Assembly (NCBI GenBank): GCA_015523565.1
Contig: WAKA01000219.1
Coordinates: 1 to 60,373 of the forward strand
Source: Candidatus Heimdallarchaeota archaeon
GTDB taxonomy: Archaea; Asgardarchaeota; Heimdallarchaeia; Heimdallarchaeales; Kariarchaeaceae
Length of the DNA stretch: 60,373 nucleotides
Direction of reading: 5' to 3'
The notes below the pieces were generated by a model. It was not told where the DNA came from. It ran no database searches and saw only the letters and a list, made by a program, of their open reading frames with translations. Numbering within the stretch: the stretch's first letter is position 1; each line of letters starts with the position of its first letter. Position numbers and translations under genes: made by a program. Positions 44,472-53,364 of the stretch are shown in pieces.

Positions 44472-45278
44472 ATGAGAAACAAGATAATCATATTCCTGAT
44501 ACTTGCGTCTTTAATGACGATGAATGTCAATGCGGAATGGATTCCTGGAAGATATGAACTTGCTCCTGTAAAGGATACCTATGTGTCCATTGCAGGTGCT
44601 CTTGCAAATCCAACCGCAAACTACGGTGGTGCAGAAACCCTCTATGCTGGCAGCGGTTTTGACGGAATTTCTGTTACTGCAATCATGTTTGATCTTTCCA
44701 CCATTGGAAAACCCTTGTCAAAACTGACTTTCAAAGCGGATGTTACTGTTTATGACTCTTCAACTCGATATCTGCTCGTTGGTGTGGTTCCCAATGTTGA
44801 TTGGAATGAGTATACTGTCACAGGTGTAGACAATCCCTTCAATGCAACTGATTTTGGAACTTCCAGTCCAAACGACGATATTGTCTACACTTCAACCATT
44901 GTCACGGGATCAACAGAAGAGGTCTCTTTCGAGCTCAATGACTTCCTTAATCAAACAGGAACTCTCACGATCCTTTTGGCACAGAATTGGGGTGCGGATG
45001 GTTGGGTCACATTGGATGCAAAGGAGAATAAGTATCTCTCTGGCTTCTCAAATCCACCACATCTTGAATATTCTGTGAAGGAAATAACGTCCACTTCTCA
45101 ATCTGCATCTACTGGTGCAGGTGGCAGTGGTTCTGATAGTGGTTCTGATAGTGACTCTGGCGCAGGGACCATATTGTTCCTTGCCGCAGTGGGTGGAGGT
45201 ATCTACTTCTATAGGAAGAGAAAATCAAAAAAACAACAACCAATCTATAACCCACCAATTAACAATAATATAAGGTAA
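44472..45278 (+). CDS. Surface protein with DNRLRE-type domain and membrane anchor
   Basis: 268 residues. Signal peptide IIIFLILASLMTMNVNA; then a DNRLRE-like beta domain (PVKDTYVSIAGALANPTANY with GGAETLYAG, FDLSTIG, and DWNEYTVTG) common in archaeal and bacterial surface proteins. A Ser/Gly/Asp linker built from repeated GSDS units leads to a transmembrane helix (ILFLAAVGGGIYFY) and a basic tail. GAGGGGAGAGGG upstream is a strong Shine-Dalgarno, deciding ATG 44472 over 44406. Cell-surface structural or carbohydrate-related role inferred. Confidence 0.75.
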   Translation: MRNKIIIFLILASLMTMNVNAEWIPGRYELAPVKDTYVSIAGALANPTANYGGAETLYAGSGFDGISVTAIMFDLSTIGKPLSKLTFKADVTVYDSSTRYLLVGVVPNVDWNEYTVTGVDNPFNATDFGTSSPNDDIVYTSTIVTGSTEEVSFELNDFLNQTGTLTILLAQNWGADGWVTLDAKENKYLSGFSNPPHLEYSVKEITSTSQSASTGAGGSGSDSGSDSDSGAGTILFLAAVGGGIYFYRKRKSKKQQPIYNPPINNNIR

Positions 45279-45459
45279 TACGTAATTCAAGCATTAAATC
45301 ATTGTTGTAATCACTTATTTTTAACAAAAAATTCATTCTAAAATTACATAGCAATCTCTTTATAATTTGATTATTGTTTATGAAACTATATCTTATTTCG
45401 TCTTTTTGTAAATTATTTTCTAAAAAAGCGGGTGTTTGAAATCGGTCAGACATCATTCC

Positions 45460-45467
45460 TTAAATAC
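45460..45467 (+). promoter_or_regulatory. TATA-like box for the DoxX-like gene
   Basis: TTAAATAC centred about 26 bp before ATG 45489, favouring that start over the in-frame GTG 45432. Confidence 0.5.
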
Positions 45468-45488
45468 TGCGAAATATATTGCTATCTT

Positions 45489-45974
45489 ATGGGAAAGCAT
45501 TTGAAAATTCCCCCTCTATCTTTCAATGACGGCAAACTCAAGGAAATAGATGTGCGAATCGTTGGGTTTAGCCAAAAGTATGAAGATATCCTCATTCGCT
45601 GGGCAATGGGGATTGTCTTTATCTGGTTCGGTATCCTGAAACCACTTGGAATGAGTCCTGCTGAAGAAATAGTTGTCAAAACCAACAATGTTGTGCTTCC
45701 CTTCATTGATCCAAATTTCATGGTTTGGTTCCTTGGCATCTATGAGGTATTGATTGGAATTTTCCTAATCATAAAACGCTTGAACCGTGTCGGGATTTTG
45801 TTGTTGGCTTTCCAAATGCCTGCTACTCTCCTGCCTCTTTTCTTGTTTCCAGATGTAACGTTTACTCAAGTTCCATGGGCATTAACCCTTGAAGGGCAGT
45901 ATATTGTCAAAAACTTAGTTCTAATGGCTTCTGCTATTGTCATCGCAGGAAACGTAAGAAATGATCATCGATGA
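45489..45974 (+). CDS. DoxX-like membrane protein
   Basis: 161 residues with four helices (IRWAMGIVFIWFGILKPLG, FMVWFLGIYEVLIGIFLII, VGILLLAFQMPATLLPLFLF, IVKNLVLMASAIVIAG). The WFGxLK in helix 1 and LTLEGQYIVKNLVL before the last helix are the hallmark of the DoxX-like superfamily. Related proteins are tied to quinone or thiosulfate redox but the function here is open. It reads towards the amphipathic protein gene, 2 bp apart. Confidence 0.75.
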   Translation: MGKHLKIPPLSFNDGKLKEIDVRIVGFSQKYEDILIRWAMGIVFIWFGILKPLGMSPAEEIVVKTNNVVLPFIDPNFMVWFLGIYEVLIGIFLIIKRLNRVGILLLAFQMPATLLPLFLFPDVTFTQVPWALTLEGQYIVKNLVLMASAIVIAGNVRNDHR

Positions 45975-45976
45975 AT

Positions 45977-46339
45977 TTATTGCTGTTCATCTTGATTATC
46001 TTGATTTCCCTTTCCTAGTTTGGAAATGCTCTCACCAATTTCTGCGATGCCTTCTCCTAAAATCTTGGATGTTTCCTCCATTCCCTTGACAGTTCCTTTC
46101 AGTGTGCCTTTCATGCCCTCCACAATTGGCTTTGAAAGTTTCTCCATTGGTGTTTTCCCCTCCTCCAATCCTTTCTTTGCTCCTGTTATGGTATCGTCAA
46201 CAACTTTGGCGATTCCTTTCAAAGGTGCTGTGGCTATTTTCGCCATGCCTATGGACATACCTGCAACTGCCTCTGCAACATTTCCTGTTACCTTTTTCTT
46301 CTTTTCATCCTTATCTTCTGTATCCATAGGTAAAAGCAT
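45977..46339 (-). CDS. Small amphipathic-helix protein
   Basis: 120 residues (115 from ATG 46324). Lys-rich start, then a Gly/Ala/Met-rich region with repeated GxxxG-like steps (GMKGTLKGTVKGMEETSK, GEGIAEIGESISKLGKG) that would form long amphipathic helices, like membrane-surface binding segments of apolipoprotein-type proteins. Ends in Asn/Asp/Gln. No known family. Confidence 0.55.
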   Translation of the reverse strand: MLLPMDTEDKDEKKKKVTGNVAEAVAGMSIGMAKIATAPLKGIAKVVDDTITGAKKGLEEGKTPMEKLSKPIVEGMKGTLKGTVKGMEETSKILGEGIAEIGESISKLGKGNQDNQDEQQ

Positions 46340-46642
46340 GCTTTCCCGTTATTAAAACCTTTAGTGAAAAGAATATAATTGGGGATCATTTATTTCCACT
46401 GGGCTGGCAACTTTTCAAGCTTGATGGCATCAATTCATATCTTGTCAATGCGTCTCTTGCCGAGATACGATTTCTTTAAAAAATAAGGAACATTGCTTGG
46501 TTCTGCTTATTCCCGAAATGGAAATTTTCTTTTCTTTCCGATATCTCCCCTTTCAATATCTACACAAACCATTTCCACCAAAAAGCATAACCTACCGAAA
46601 TATTTTTCTGAAGTGAAGTTCTCTAAGAAATTGCAGTAATAA
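46340..46642. other. Gene-free stretch upstream of tRNA-Gln
   Basis: About 300 bp, AT-rich, without a credible reading frame or recognised RNA. GAAATATTTTTC at 46596-46607 may be the tRNA promoter region. Confidence 0.4.
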
Positions 46643-46715
46643 AGCCCTGTGGTGTAGTGGTCAATCATAGCGGACTTTGGATCCGTTGACCCCGGTTCAA
46701 ATCCGGGCAGGGCTA
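46643..46715 (+). tRNA. tRNA-Gln (anticodon TTG)
   Basis: Acceptor AGCCCTG pairs with CAGGGCT, discriminator A. Anticodon stem GCGGA/TCCGT with loop CTTTGGA gives anticodon TTG. T arm CCCGG-TTCAAAT-CCGGG. 73 nt, no intron and no encoded CCA. GTGGTGTAGTGGTCAATCAT is the usual archaeal tRNA-Gln D region. Confidence 0.95.
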
Positions 46716-46727
46716 TTTTTTCTTTTT
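46716..46727 (+). terminator. T-run terminator of tRNA-Gln
   Basis: TTTTTTCTTTTT follows the discriminator base directly. Confidence 0.6.
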
Positions 46728-46818
46728 GGCTAATTTTCATTCACTTTTTTTTGAATCCCCTAAAAATTGATTTAATTTGTAAACCTGAAGGCTTATTATT
46801 TTCGAGGTTCATACTTAT

Positions 46819-48309
46819 TTGTTGAAACGCCTATTTCCAATTTTTTTTCTCCTTCCTCGCGCTGTTTCTGCCCATGGAGGCGGTGAACTGGATACTGGAT
46901 CTGAATTCGGGCCAATCTCTTTTGCATTTGTATTTGCAGGAGTTCTGATATTTGTCGCCATTGTTGCTTCGGGTATTTGGTTGATCAAACGGAAGCCAAT
47001 CCCCTTGGAAAACCCCAAGACATACGTGGAAAAATTGAATATGTTCAGCAGGAATGCCCGACTGTATATCCTACATATACAGGGTATGAGCCTAACGTAT
47101 GGTGTTCGAACCATTCTTTATAATATTTACCTGCTTTATGTCTTCCGTGATGGGGTTTCTTTCTTGGGATGGTTTTTTGAACCCGTTTATTTTATTGGTC
47201 TGCTTCTTGCTTTGGGTTCCATGATTACAGGTTTGATGGCTCCATTTAATGGGATCATTGTTGATCGGTTGGGCAAGAAATGGAGCTTCATAATGGGTGA
47301 TTTTATAGGGTCATTGACCATCTTGGCTGTTGTACTTTTCCCTCAGCCTACCGTGGTTGCATTTATGCAGATTTTGCGTTCTGCTGTCATGTCCATTCAC
47401 GGCATTGCCGAAGGTCCTTTCATCTATGAACAATCCACTAAAAAGGAACGGGTACATTTGTTTTCCGTTTCTTCTGGCTTTTCAACCTTGGCGTCAATGT
47501 CGGGCAATCTTACGGGAGGCGTTGTTCCTTTGGGCATTGCCCTTCTCTTGTTTGGTACTCCCATAGTTTCAGGAACCGCCTCAATTCTTGTTCTAAAAGT
47601 TGGACTTTTTGTTTCTGTCCTGCTCTGGTGGCTTAGTCTTGTGCCTGCCTTTCCAATGAAGGTTTCAAGGAAGGAATCGACCCATTCAGTCAAGGCTCGA
47701 TTGTCTTTCAAAAATGTCAGCAATTGGGGGACAATCTGGATCTTTACTTTGAACTCTATTTTCATTGGAACGGGAGCAGGTCTTTTTGTCTCGTATTTCA
47801 GTCTCTTCTTTCTTCTCAAATACAAGGCAGACACTGCAAGCATGGCTGTTATTTTTGCCATTGGGTCATTTTCCGTTGCTGTCGGCAACTTTTTGACCCC
47901 TATCTTGTCGGAAAAATTGGGAAAGGTCAACTACTTGGTTTCAAGCAGATATCTTAGCATAATTTTCATACTGCTCCTCCCCTTGGCTCCTCTGCTTTTC
48001 CTTGCCGCAGTATTCTATGTCCTTAGGATCACCCTGATGGCTGGTAGTTTTCCAACTGAATCTGCCTTGGCAATGGAGGTCGTCAATGATGAGGAACGGA
48101 CAACATTGGAGGCAATGAGGATGGGGGGCTCCTCCGTTTTTTCTGCATTCGGTTTTCTTGCAGGTGGATATTTCCTGTCAATCAATGATTTCTTCACCCC
48201 TTTTGCCATTGCAGGTGCCCTTTACATGCTTGCCACAACCATTTTCTGGCTCTATTTCAGAAAGGAAAAACAGGTCTTGTCCACTCCTGTTCCCACTTCA
48301 ATATTCTAA
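46819..48309 (+). CDS. Major facilitator superfamily transporter
   Basis: 496 residues, about 12 core membrane helices plus an N-terminal signal-like helix and an extra helix (VFAGVLIFVAIVASGIWLI) before the core. The MFS loop motif between helices 2 and 3 reads GIIVDRLGKK (GxxxDRxGRR type), with a second copy-like FLTPILSEKLGK in the C-terminal half. Substrate unknown. Start codon is TTG 46819 or 46822, with TTATTATTTT about 25 bp upstream. Convergent overlap of 12 bp with the ARPP-1 gene. Confidence 0.85.
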   Translation: MLKRLFPIFFLLPRAVSAHGGGELDTGSEFGPISFAFVFAGVLIFVAIVASGIWLIKRKPIPLENPKTYVEKLNMFSRNARLYILHIQGMSLTYGVRTILYNIYLLYVFRDGVSFLGWFFEPVYFIGLLLALGSMITGLMAPFNGIIVDRLGKKWSFIMGDFIGSLTILAVVLFPQPTVVAFMQILRSAVMSIHGIAEGPFIYEQSTKKERVHLFSVSSGFSTLASMSGNLTGGVVPLGIALLLFGTPIVSGTASILVLKVGLFVSVLLWWLSLVPAFPMKVSRKESTHSVKARLSFKNVSNWGTIWIFTLNSIFIGTGAGLFVSYFSLFFLLKYKADTASMAVIFAIGSFSVAVGNFLTPILSEKLGKVNYLVSSRYLSIIFILLLPLAPLLFLAAVFYVLRITLMAGSFPTESALAMEVVNDEERTTLEAMRMGGSSVFSAFGFLAGGYFLSINDFFTPFAIAGALYMLATTIFWLYFRKEKQVLSTPVPTSIF

Positions 48310-49311
48310 TGCCATGTTTTCCTCTCCCTCAAAAAACTCATGCCTTTGTTCTTGGATATGCTCTTGTCTTTGTCGATAACGATTTCTTATGAACCTTCGT
48401 CTTTCTCTTTGCATGTCTTGCGCTCCAATGGTCAAATGAACTGGTATGCCGTTAAACGCCACCATCCAACCTGTGACATGTTTTCCTGCTCTTACCTCAA
48501 ACGCCTCCTCATCACAGACGGGTATTGTTTTTGAAATAAGGAGCTTTGGTGCATGTGGCTTTGCAGGGATTTCCTCTTTTGGATCAAGCAACATGCTGGC
48601 AGTATCGATAAGGTTTGCATCCAATACACTTTCCCATACTTTTTTCCATAGATCTGTTGAATTGAACAACTCTGCATAAGTCAATTCTCCATTTTCAAAG
48701 ATTGCTATGCCAGTTTGGTTTTTGACTGTAAACGCAGGTAGGATTGCTTCCCTTGCTTTTTCAATCAGGTCTCTTCTTGTGCTACGTATCACTCTTTCCA
48801 CATCTAGAAAGCTTTCTGTAGGTGATTCCATTCTATTGACTCCAAACTCGTCCATTGTCTCCCTGATCGATCTCCAAGTTGTTGATTGCATTTCTGCGCC
48901 CCGCATGGCGTATGATTTTGTTCGTCGTGAAACCATCTTTCTGGAAAGAGTAAATTTTCTTGATCCAGTATAAAACCATCTCCCTTGCTCTACACAATTT
49001 ACAGGTATTTTCACTTTCTTTTCCCCATTGACAATGAATGGTCTTGTAATGGTTCTTGTCTGTTTTCCACCCTCCACAATCAATCCTGAAAGGATCAGCA
49101 ATGGTTGGTCTGACTTGGAAATAAAGTAAATCTCGTTGACAGATTCATTTTCCATTTCTTCAATGGAAACCATGTTGTCGAGCTCATGCACAAGATGCAT
49201 TTGCATCATCGGTTGTGCATGTGGGTTGCAAACAGGCACAAATGTCACATCCTGTACAACCACACTCCTATCCCAATTCAATCCTTCAAGAAGTTCGTTG
49301 GAATGCAACAT
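48298..49311 (-). CDS. ARPP-1 domain protein
   Basis: About 337 residues from ATG 49311 (frame open to 49431). It shows the ARPP-1 pattern: ILSGLIVEGGKQTRTITRPF, KVKIPVNCVEQGRWFYTGS, then later helices and VAFNGIPVHLTIGA. The basic C terminus (RERRRFIRNRYRQRQEHIQE) is added. ARPP-1 proteins are associated with ADP-ribosylglycohydrolase and phosphatase genes by context; biochemistry is unknown. GATATATATTTTTTATT just upstream on the minus strand supports the short start. Confidence 0.75.
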   Translation of the reverse strand: MLHSNELLEGLNWDRSVVVQDVTFVPVCNPHAQPMMQMHLVHELDNMVSIEEMENESVNEIYFISKSDQPLLILSGLIVEGGKQTRTITRPFIVNGEKKVKIPVNCVEQGRWFYTGSRKFTLSRKMVSRRTKSYAMRGAEMQSTTWRSIRETMDEFGVNRMESPTESFLDVERVIRSTRRDLIEKAREAILPAFTVKNQTGIAIFENGELTYAELFNSTDLWKKVWESVLDANLIDTASMLLDPKEEIPAKPHAPKLLISKTIPVCDEEAFEVRAGKHVTGWMVAFNGIPVHLTIGAQDMQRERRRFIRNRYRQRQEHIQEQRHEFFEGEENMALEY

Positions 49312-49464
49312 TGAATAAAAAATATATATCCTCATTGATAAAGTTATCTGTTTTTGAAACTTGTATGGTTGATGGGATTGCATAAAGAGTTTTCCACAAT
49401 TTTTTGTGCTGATTTTCAAGTGAAATGACAAACCTTATGTGTGTAGTCGTAAGTATTAGTGTAG

Positions 49465-49845
49465 ATGTCAATTGATATTTCTGATTACCAGAAGCGGGAA
49501 CTTGTAAAATTATTGACTAAAATCTCACGGGAATGCGAGCTTGAGGCATTGGGCATTGTCAATCGGCAAGGGATATCCCTCGCTTTCTTTGTTGGGGCTG
49601 GGGCTGACAAGGATCTGCTTTCTGCAATTTCTGCCGCTATTGCGTCAACTGGTGAATCTGTGACCAACAAACTACAGCATGGACACTTGAATGACATGCT
49701 TATCAGGGGTGACAGGGGCTTTACAATTCTGGCTATTGCTGGTGAATACATTCTCATTGGTGCTTCAAAAGAAGCTCATGCCATTGGACTGACATTAAAT
49801 ACCATCCGTGATTCAGTTCCAAAGCTTCGTGAAATCTTAAGCTAA
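49465..49845 (+). CDS. Roadblock/LC7 domain protein
   Basis: 126 residues forming a single Roadblock domain: helix LVKLLTKISRECELEALGIV, strands GISLAFFVG, helix LLSAISAAIASTGESV, then GDRGFTILAIAGEYILIGAS and a final helix. These dimers serve as GTPase platforms or activators, as with MglB and Ragulator. Asgard genomes hold many. The likely partner is a small GTPase such as the one at 14.9 kb, but no GTPase is adjacent. Confidence 0.9.
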   Translation: MSIDISDYQKRELVKLLTKISRECELEALGIVNRQGISLAFFVGAGADKDLLSAISAAIASTGESVTNKLQHGHLNDMLIRGDRGFTILAIAGEYILIGASKEAHAIGLTLNTIRDSVPKLREILS

Positions 49846-49847
49846 TG

Positions 49848-50330
49848 TCATGTCATTCGTTTCTGCATTTCTTTGAGGAACAATGTCAAAAATAAAATGA
49901 CGGCAAGAGAAACGCCAAGGTCAAACATCATTTTTTGAACAGGTTCATTTGGTCCGTTCTCCTTGTAAAAATCTGTACTTGACAGGACATATTCCATAAG
50001 ATAGAAAAAAAGGAAATAAAAAAGAGCATATACAAGCAGGGCTGATTTGGCCGCTGCAACTGTTATGTCCCTATTCCTATACACTTTCTCTTGGTTCCAG
50101 TAGAATTCATCAAGCAAGACCTGCATGAAAAAGAGGAGAATCCCTGTTGAAATTGGTACCGTGATAACAATCCATTGATAGTCCTTCTCAATCAATTCAA
50201 CAATCTCCCTCAAATAATAATAGAATGGCAACTGAGCTATCAATGAATAAAGAAGCTGGACTGCGGCAGTCCATATTGACCGTGGTGCCGTCCACTCAAG
50301 TCTGTTGGAGGATCTTACTGTACTCATCAA
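49848..50330 (-). CDS. Small membrane protein with four helices
   Basis: 160 residues, helices at AVQLLYSLIAQLPFYYYL, WIVITVPISTGILLFFM, ALLVYALFYFLFFYLMEYVL and LGVSLAVILFLTLFL. Family unknown. It follows aIF5A on the same strand after 45 bp and could share its message. The stop lies 2 bp from the Roadblock gene stop. Confidence 0.6.
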   Translation of the reverse strand: MMSTVRSSNRLEWTAPRSIWTAAVQLLYSLIAQLPFYYYLREIVELIEKDYQWIVITVPISTGILLFFMQVLLDEFYWNQEKVYRNRDITVAAAKSALLVYALFYFLFFYLMEYVLSSTDFYKENGPNEPVQKMMFDLGVSLAVILFLTLFLKEMQKRMT

Positions 50331-50375
50331 CGAACTTTTGTGCAGTGCCTTATAAAAAATTCTCTTCAGACCGGA

Positions 50376-50804
50376 TTACATCTTCTGTTCTTGTCCGGAA
50401 TCTGCCCTGCGATCCCTGATGATCTTACGTCCAATAACCCACCAGACGTTGACAAACTCTCCTGGTTCCAATCCTTGCAGTTCTGGCTCTGTTGGCAGGG
50501 GTGTCTCATAAGTCTCGTAAGTTTCCTGATCCATTAGTTGGACAGAATCGGGTGTGACATTCAAAACCTGTGCCACCCTTTTCTCAATGACAGGCACCAT
50601 GAACTTGTCATCCCCTGGTGCCACAATGGATTTCTTGTTACCTGTGAACAGGTTTTCAATCTGCATCCGAACCTTGGCGTGTCCATGCTTTCCAGCTTTA
50701 GACTTGTCAGATGACTTGATGACATAGACATCATTGTCATAGACTATATAGTTTCCAACTTTCAGTTGTCCTGCTTTTTTCGGTTTAACGTCAGATTCAC
50801 TCAT
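50376..50804 (-). CDS. eif5a: Translation factor aIF5A
   Basis: 142 residues. The modified lysine loop SKAGKHGHAKV is intact; Lys39 would be turned into hypusine or deoxyhypusine. An SH3-like N-terminal domain (LKVGNYIVYDNDVYVIKSSD) and an OB-fold C-terminal domain follow. It promotes peptide-bond formation at stalled ribosomes. A slightly extended C terminus (IIRDRRADSGQEQKM) exceeds the usual 130-138. Confidence 0.95.
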   Translation of the reverse strand: MSESDVKPKKAGQLKVGNYIVYDNDVYVIKSSDKSKAGKHGHAKVRMQIENLFTGNKKSIVAPGDDKFMVPVIEKRVAQVLNVTPDSVQLMDQETYETYETPLPTEPELQGLEPGEFVNVWWVIGRKIIRDRRADSGQEQKM

Positions 50805-50864
50805 GCTTTACTCTAGTGTCAATTTGATGGTGGATACTTTAAGATTTTTCATTGCTTTCGGAAT

Positions 50865-50878
50865 GTTTCAATCCTATT
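50865..50878 (-). repeat. 14-nt match to the terminal CRISPR-like repeat
   Basis: AATAGGATTGAAAC on the minus strand is identical to the last 14 nt of the repeat at the right edge of the window. It lies alone in the 169-bp gap between aglB and aIF5A. A chance match in 60 kb is unlikely but possible. Confidence 0.3.
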
Positions 50879-50973
50879 GGCTTCCTTTCGTACTTTATGG
50901 TTAGTGGCGTTATTCATTTCCTATAAATTGATTTTGTGAAAAAACTTGATTTTTTTAATTATAAACTTCTGTT

Positions 50974-53262
50974 TTAATTACTCTCATCCTGGCTTGCACG
51001 AATTTGTGCCATTGTCTGGTCGAATTCATTCATTCGAAGAGTCATATCCTCTGGATATATAACTTTATAGATTCTAATCAGGGGGTAGTCGCCATGTGCA
51101 ATTGCTCCTGCACCACCTGGAGGATAGCCTGAACTTCTGAACACTTCCTTGAAATAGGTCAAGCTGGTTACTGGATGGGCGTCTAGGTCTTTCAAAAGGT
51201 TACCCTTCAATCCCTGCCTGTCTATGAATGGTGGAGGAGATTGATCCACACCTGTCATGTCAGCAGGTGCATATGCCATGAGCCTATAGAGGACTGAGTC
51301 ATAAAACTTTTGCAGATACCCATCAGTTGGCTTGAAGTAATCCTTTTCTTTTACTCCAAATTCAGGAGTGTATTTTTCAGAAATCCTGATCATCCAGATG
51401 GCCTTTCCTATGTCCGAAGACAGCGAAAGAACTCCTGCGGCAGAAAATACCAGTACATATTGCACATTGTATTTGTACATCAAGTTGATCGCCGCAGTTT
51501 CATTCCACATGAGCATTGTTCCCACAACGCCTATCTGCGTTGAATTAATTGTGCTACCATCCACCAACGTAATTGTTTCTCCTAAACTTGTAATATAGTA
51601 TCCATAGTCCCACCATGAGAGCATGACAGGAGGCAATCTGTCAAGTCCTGTTTCTTTCAGGTATTTCTTATAGGATGTGTGATCCCTCATCCACTGGAAT
51701 GCCTGCATCCAATCATCAAGCGCACCACTTGGTTTGCCGTCAAGTGACGGTGTTATTTCTGGTCTGGAATATCTGTCCGCTGCGGCTGTTATCCCTGCAC
51801 TAACCATGATTGCCAAGAGTCCAAAGACTGCCGCGTATGCCATGAAGGTATAGGTGTTCCCCATTCTTTTCAGTCGCATCGTGGCTTTGGTAACCTTTAT
51901 TCTCTTGTGTGAAAGCAATGCGTATGGGATGAGCAGATTGTCAACTGCAAGGGCAGTCAACAATGCGGCCGCAGGTGCAAGGATTAGCAACAGCCTGATC
52001 ATTGATCCGCTGAAATAAATGGTGATCAGGCCCCATGTAAGTGTAAACAGATTCCTTTCAGTTGGCTTGTTGATGGCAAAATAGAGCCCAATGGGAATGA
52101 AGAAAACCATTGTGTTGATGTTGAAGTAAAGGCTTGCCCATGTCAATGGCTGGTGCTCACTGACGGAGTCAATAAGTGGGAGCTTTGATCTTGAATCAGG
52201 AAGGATCACAGAAATGAATTTGTCCCCGATTGTCTCCAGTGCGCCTATGTATGCAAGCCCTGCGGCGGCAAGCCCAATAATTGTCAACAGGAATACAAAT
52301 GCAAGCAATAGGATTTGCTTAAATACCTTTGGAGGAAGGTTAGCCGAAAGGTTTTGGACAATTCCAAAAAAGATGAGGAAGACAATGATGCCTATGGGTC
52401 CAATTCCCTCAGTTGAAAGCAGAAATTTTCCGCCTATACGTGGAATGAGTATCATCAAATAGGTGCTTACGAAGATTGTAATCGTGTACACCTTCACGAG
52501 CCTCTCAGAATAATGCCCTGTCATGACAAGGACGAGTGCATAGATTCCCAAAAGGTCATATCCGAACCTGAATGCACCCCAGCTTGATCCAAGCATGAAC
52601 AAGGACAATCCCGCAAGGATTGCAGACCCTGCAGAGTTTCTTCTGAGAGCCCTGATAAAGAAATAAAAGCTCATTATTGTGAAAAGAACACCTACGGATT
52701 CATTGTCAAAGAACCCTGCAATCGACCTCTGTACATAGGATGGTGTAACTGCCATTGTCAACGCGACAATGAGACCGCCCCTGTCTGAGATGAGTTCCTT
52801 ACCAAGCAGATAGCTAAAGTATACTGTAATGGTGCCAAAAACGACTGGCACAAGGTAAGCCGCAAATGCCAAGGTAACATTGAACCCAAGAAACTGCAGG
52901 ATCAAGTAAATCAGGATCGCCGCCAATGGGACTGCGATATACATTGAGACGCCAACTGCCCTGCCATATGGGAACCAAGTGTAATAGTCATGCCATTTGA
53001 AATATCCTATAAGTCCGTTTTCCAAGATATAGCTTGCACTTCTGAGCTGGAACCATGGATCAAACGCCTTGATAAGCGGATCCCAGCCCTGCAGAGTTGG
53101 AAACAGCCGGACAATAAATCCAAGCAGGAGAATCAGGAAAAGGGAAAACTGTTTGGTGACTGAGCCCTTTTCGATCTCATACTCCTCGAAATGGTCTCTG
53201 ACACGTTCCCCGATTCTCTCTGTCAATTCCTTGAATCTGTCGGAATGTGTTGTAGTACTCAT
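50974..53262 (-). CDS. aglB: Oligosaccharyltransferase AglB (STT3)
   Basis: Transfers lipid-linked glycan to Asn in N-x-S/T of exported proteins. 762 residues: about 13 membrane helices over 1-490, first loop with AFDPWFQLR (metal Asp region), and the soluble domain starting near 495 with the WWDYG motif at 550-554, followed by DK-type helix residues. Length and motifs are typical of archaeal AglB. Surface proteins at 2.2, 17.0, 17.5 and 44.5 kb with sequons are likely clients. Confidence 0.95.
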   Translation of the reverse strand: MSTTTHSDRFKELTERIGERVRDHFEEYEIEKGSVTKQFSLFLILLLGFIVRLFPTLQGWDPLIKAFDPWFQLRSASYILENGLIGYFKWHDYYTWFPYGRAVGVSMYIAVPLAAILIYLILQFLGFNVTLAFAAYLVPVVFGTITVYFSYLLGKELISDRGGLIVALTMAVTPSYVQRSIAGFFDNESVGVLFTIMSFYFFIRALRRNSAGSAILAGLSLFMLGSSWGAFRFGYDLLGIYALVLVMTGHYSERLVKVYTITIFVSTYLMILIPRIGGKFLLSTEGIGPIGIIVFLIFFGIVQNLSANLPPKVFKQILLLAFVFLLTIIGLAAAGLAYIGALETIGDKFISVILPDSRSKLPLIDSVSEHQPLTWASLYFNINTMVFFIPIGLYFAINKPTERNLFTLTWGLITIYFSGSMIRLLLILAPAAALLTALAVDNLLIPYALLSHKRIKVTKATMRLKRMGNTYTFMAYAAVFGLLAIMVSAGITAAADRYSRPEITPSLDGKPSGALDDWMQAFQWMRDHTSYKKYLKETGLDRLPPVMLSWWDYGYYITSLGETITLVDGSTINSTQIGVVGTMLMWNETAAINLMYKYNVQYVLVFSAAGVLSLSSDIGKAIWMIRISEKYTPEFGVKEKDYFKPTDGYLQKFYDSVLYRLMAYAPADMTGVDQSPPPFIDRQGLKGNLLKDLDAHPVTSLTYFKEVFRSSGYPPGGAGAIAHGDYPLIRIYKVIYPEDMTLRMNEFDQTMAQIRASQDESN

Positions 53263-53364
53263 AATATTGCCTCTTTTAAGTGGGATTAAGGAGAAACTTC
53301 CTTCATTTCCTTGTCAAATGAACCCCTTAAAAAATCATAGTAACGCGACATGAGTTAAAGCAAT

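Noticed and set aside
45115..45165. DNA tandem repeat (GGTTCTGATAGT units)
   Set aside because: It encodes the Gly/Ser/Asp linker of a surface protein and is explained by that.
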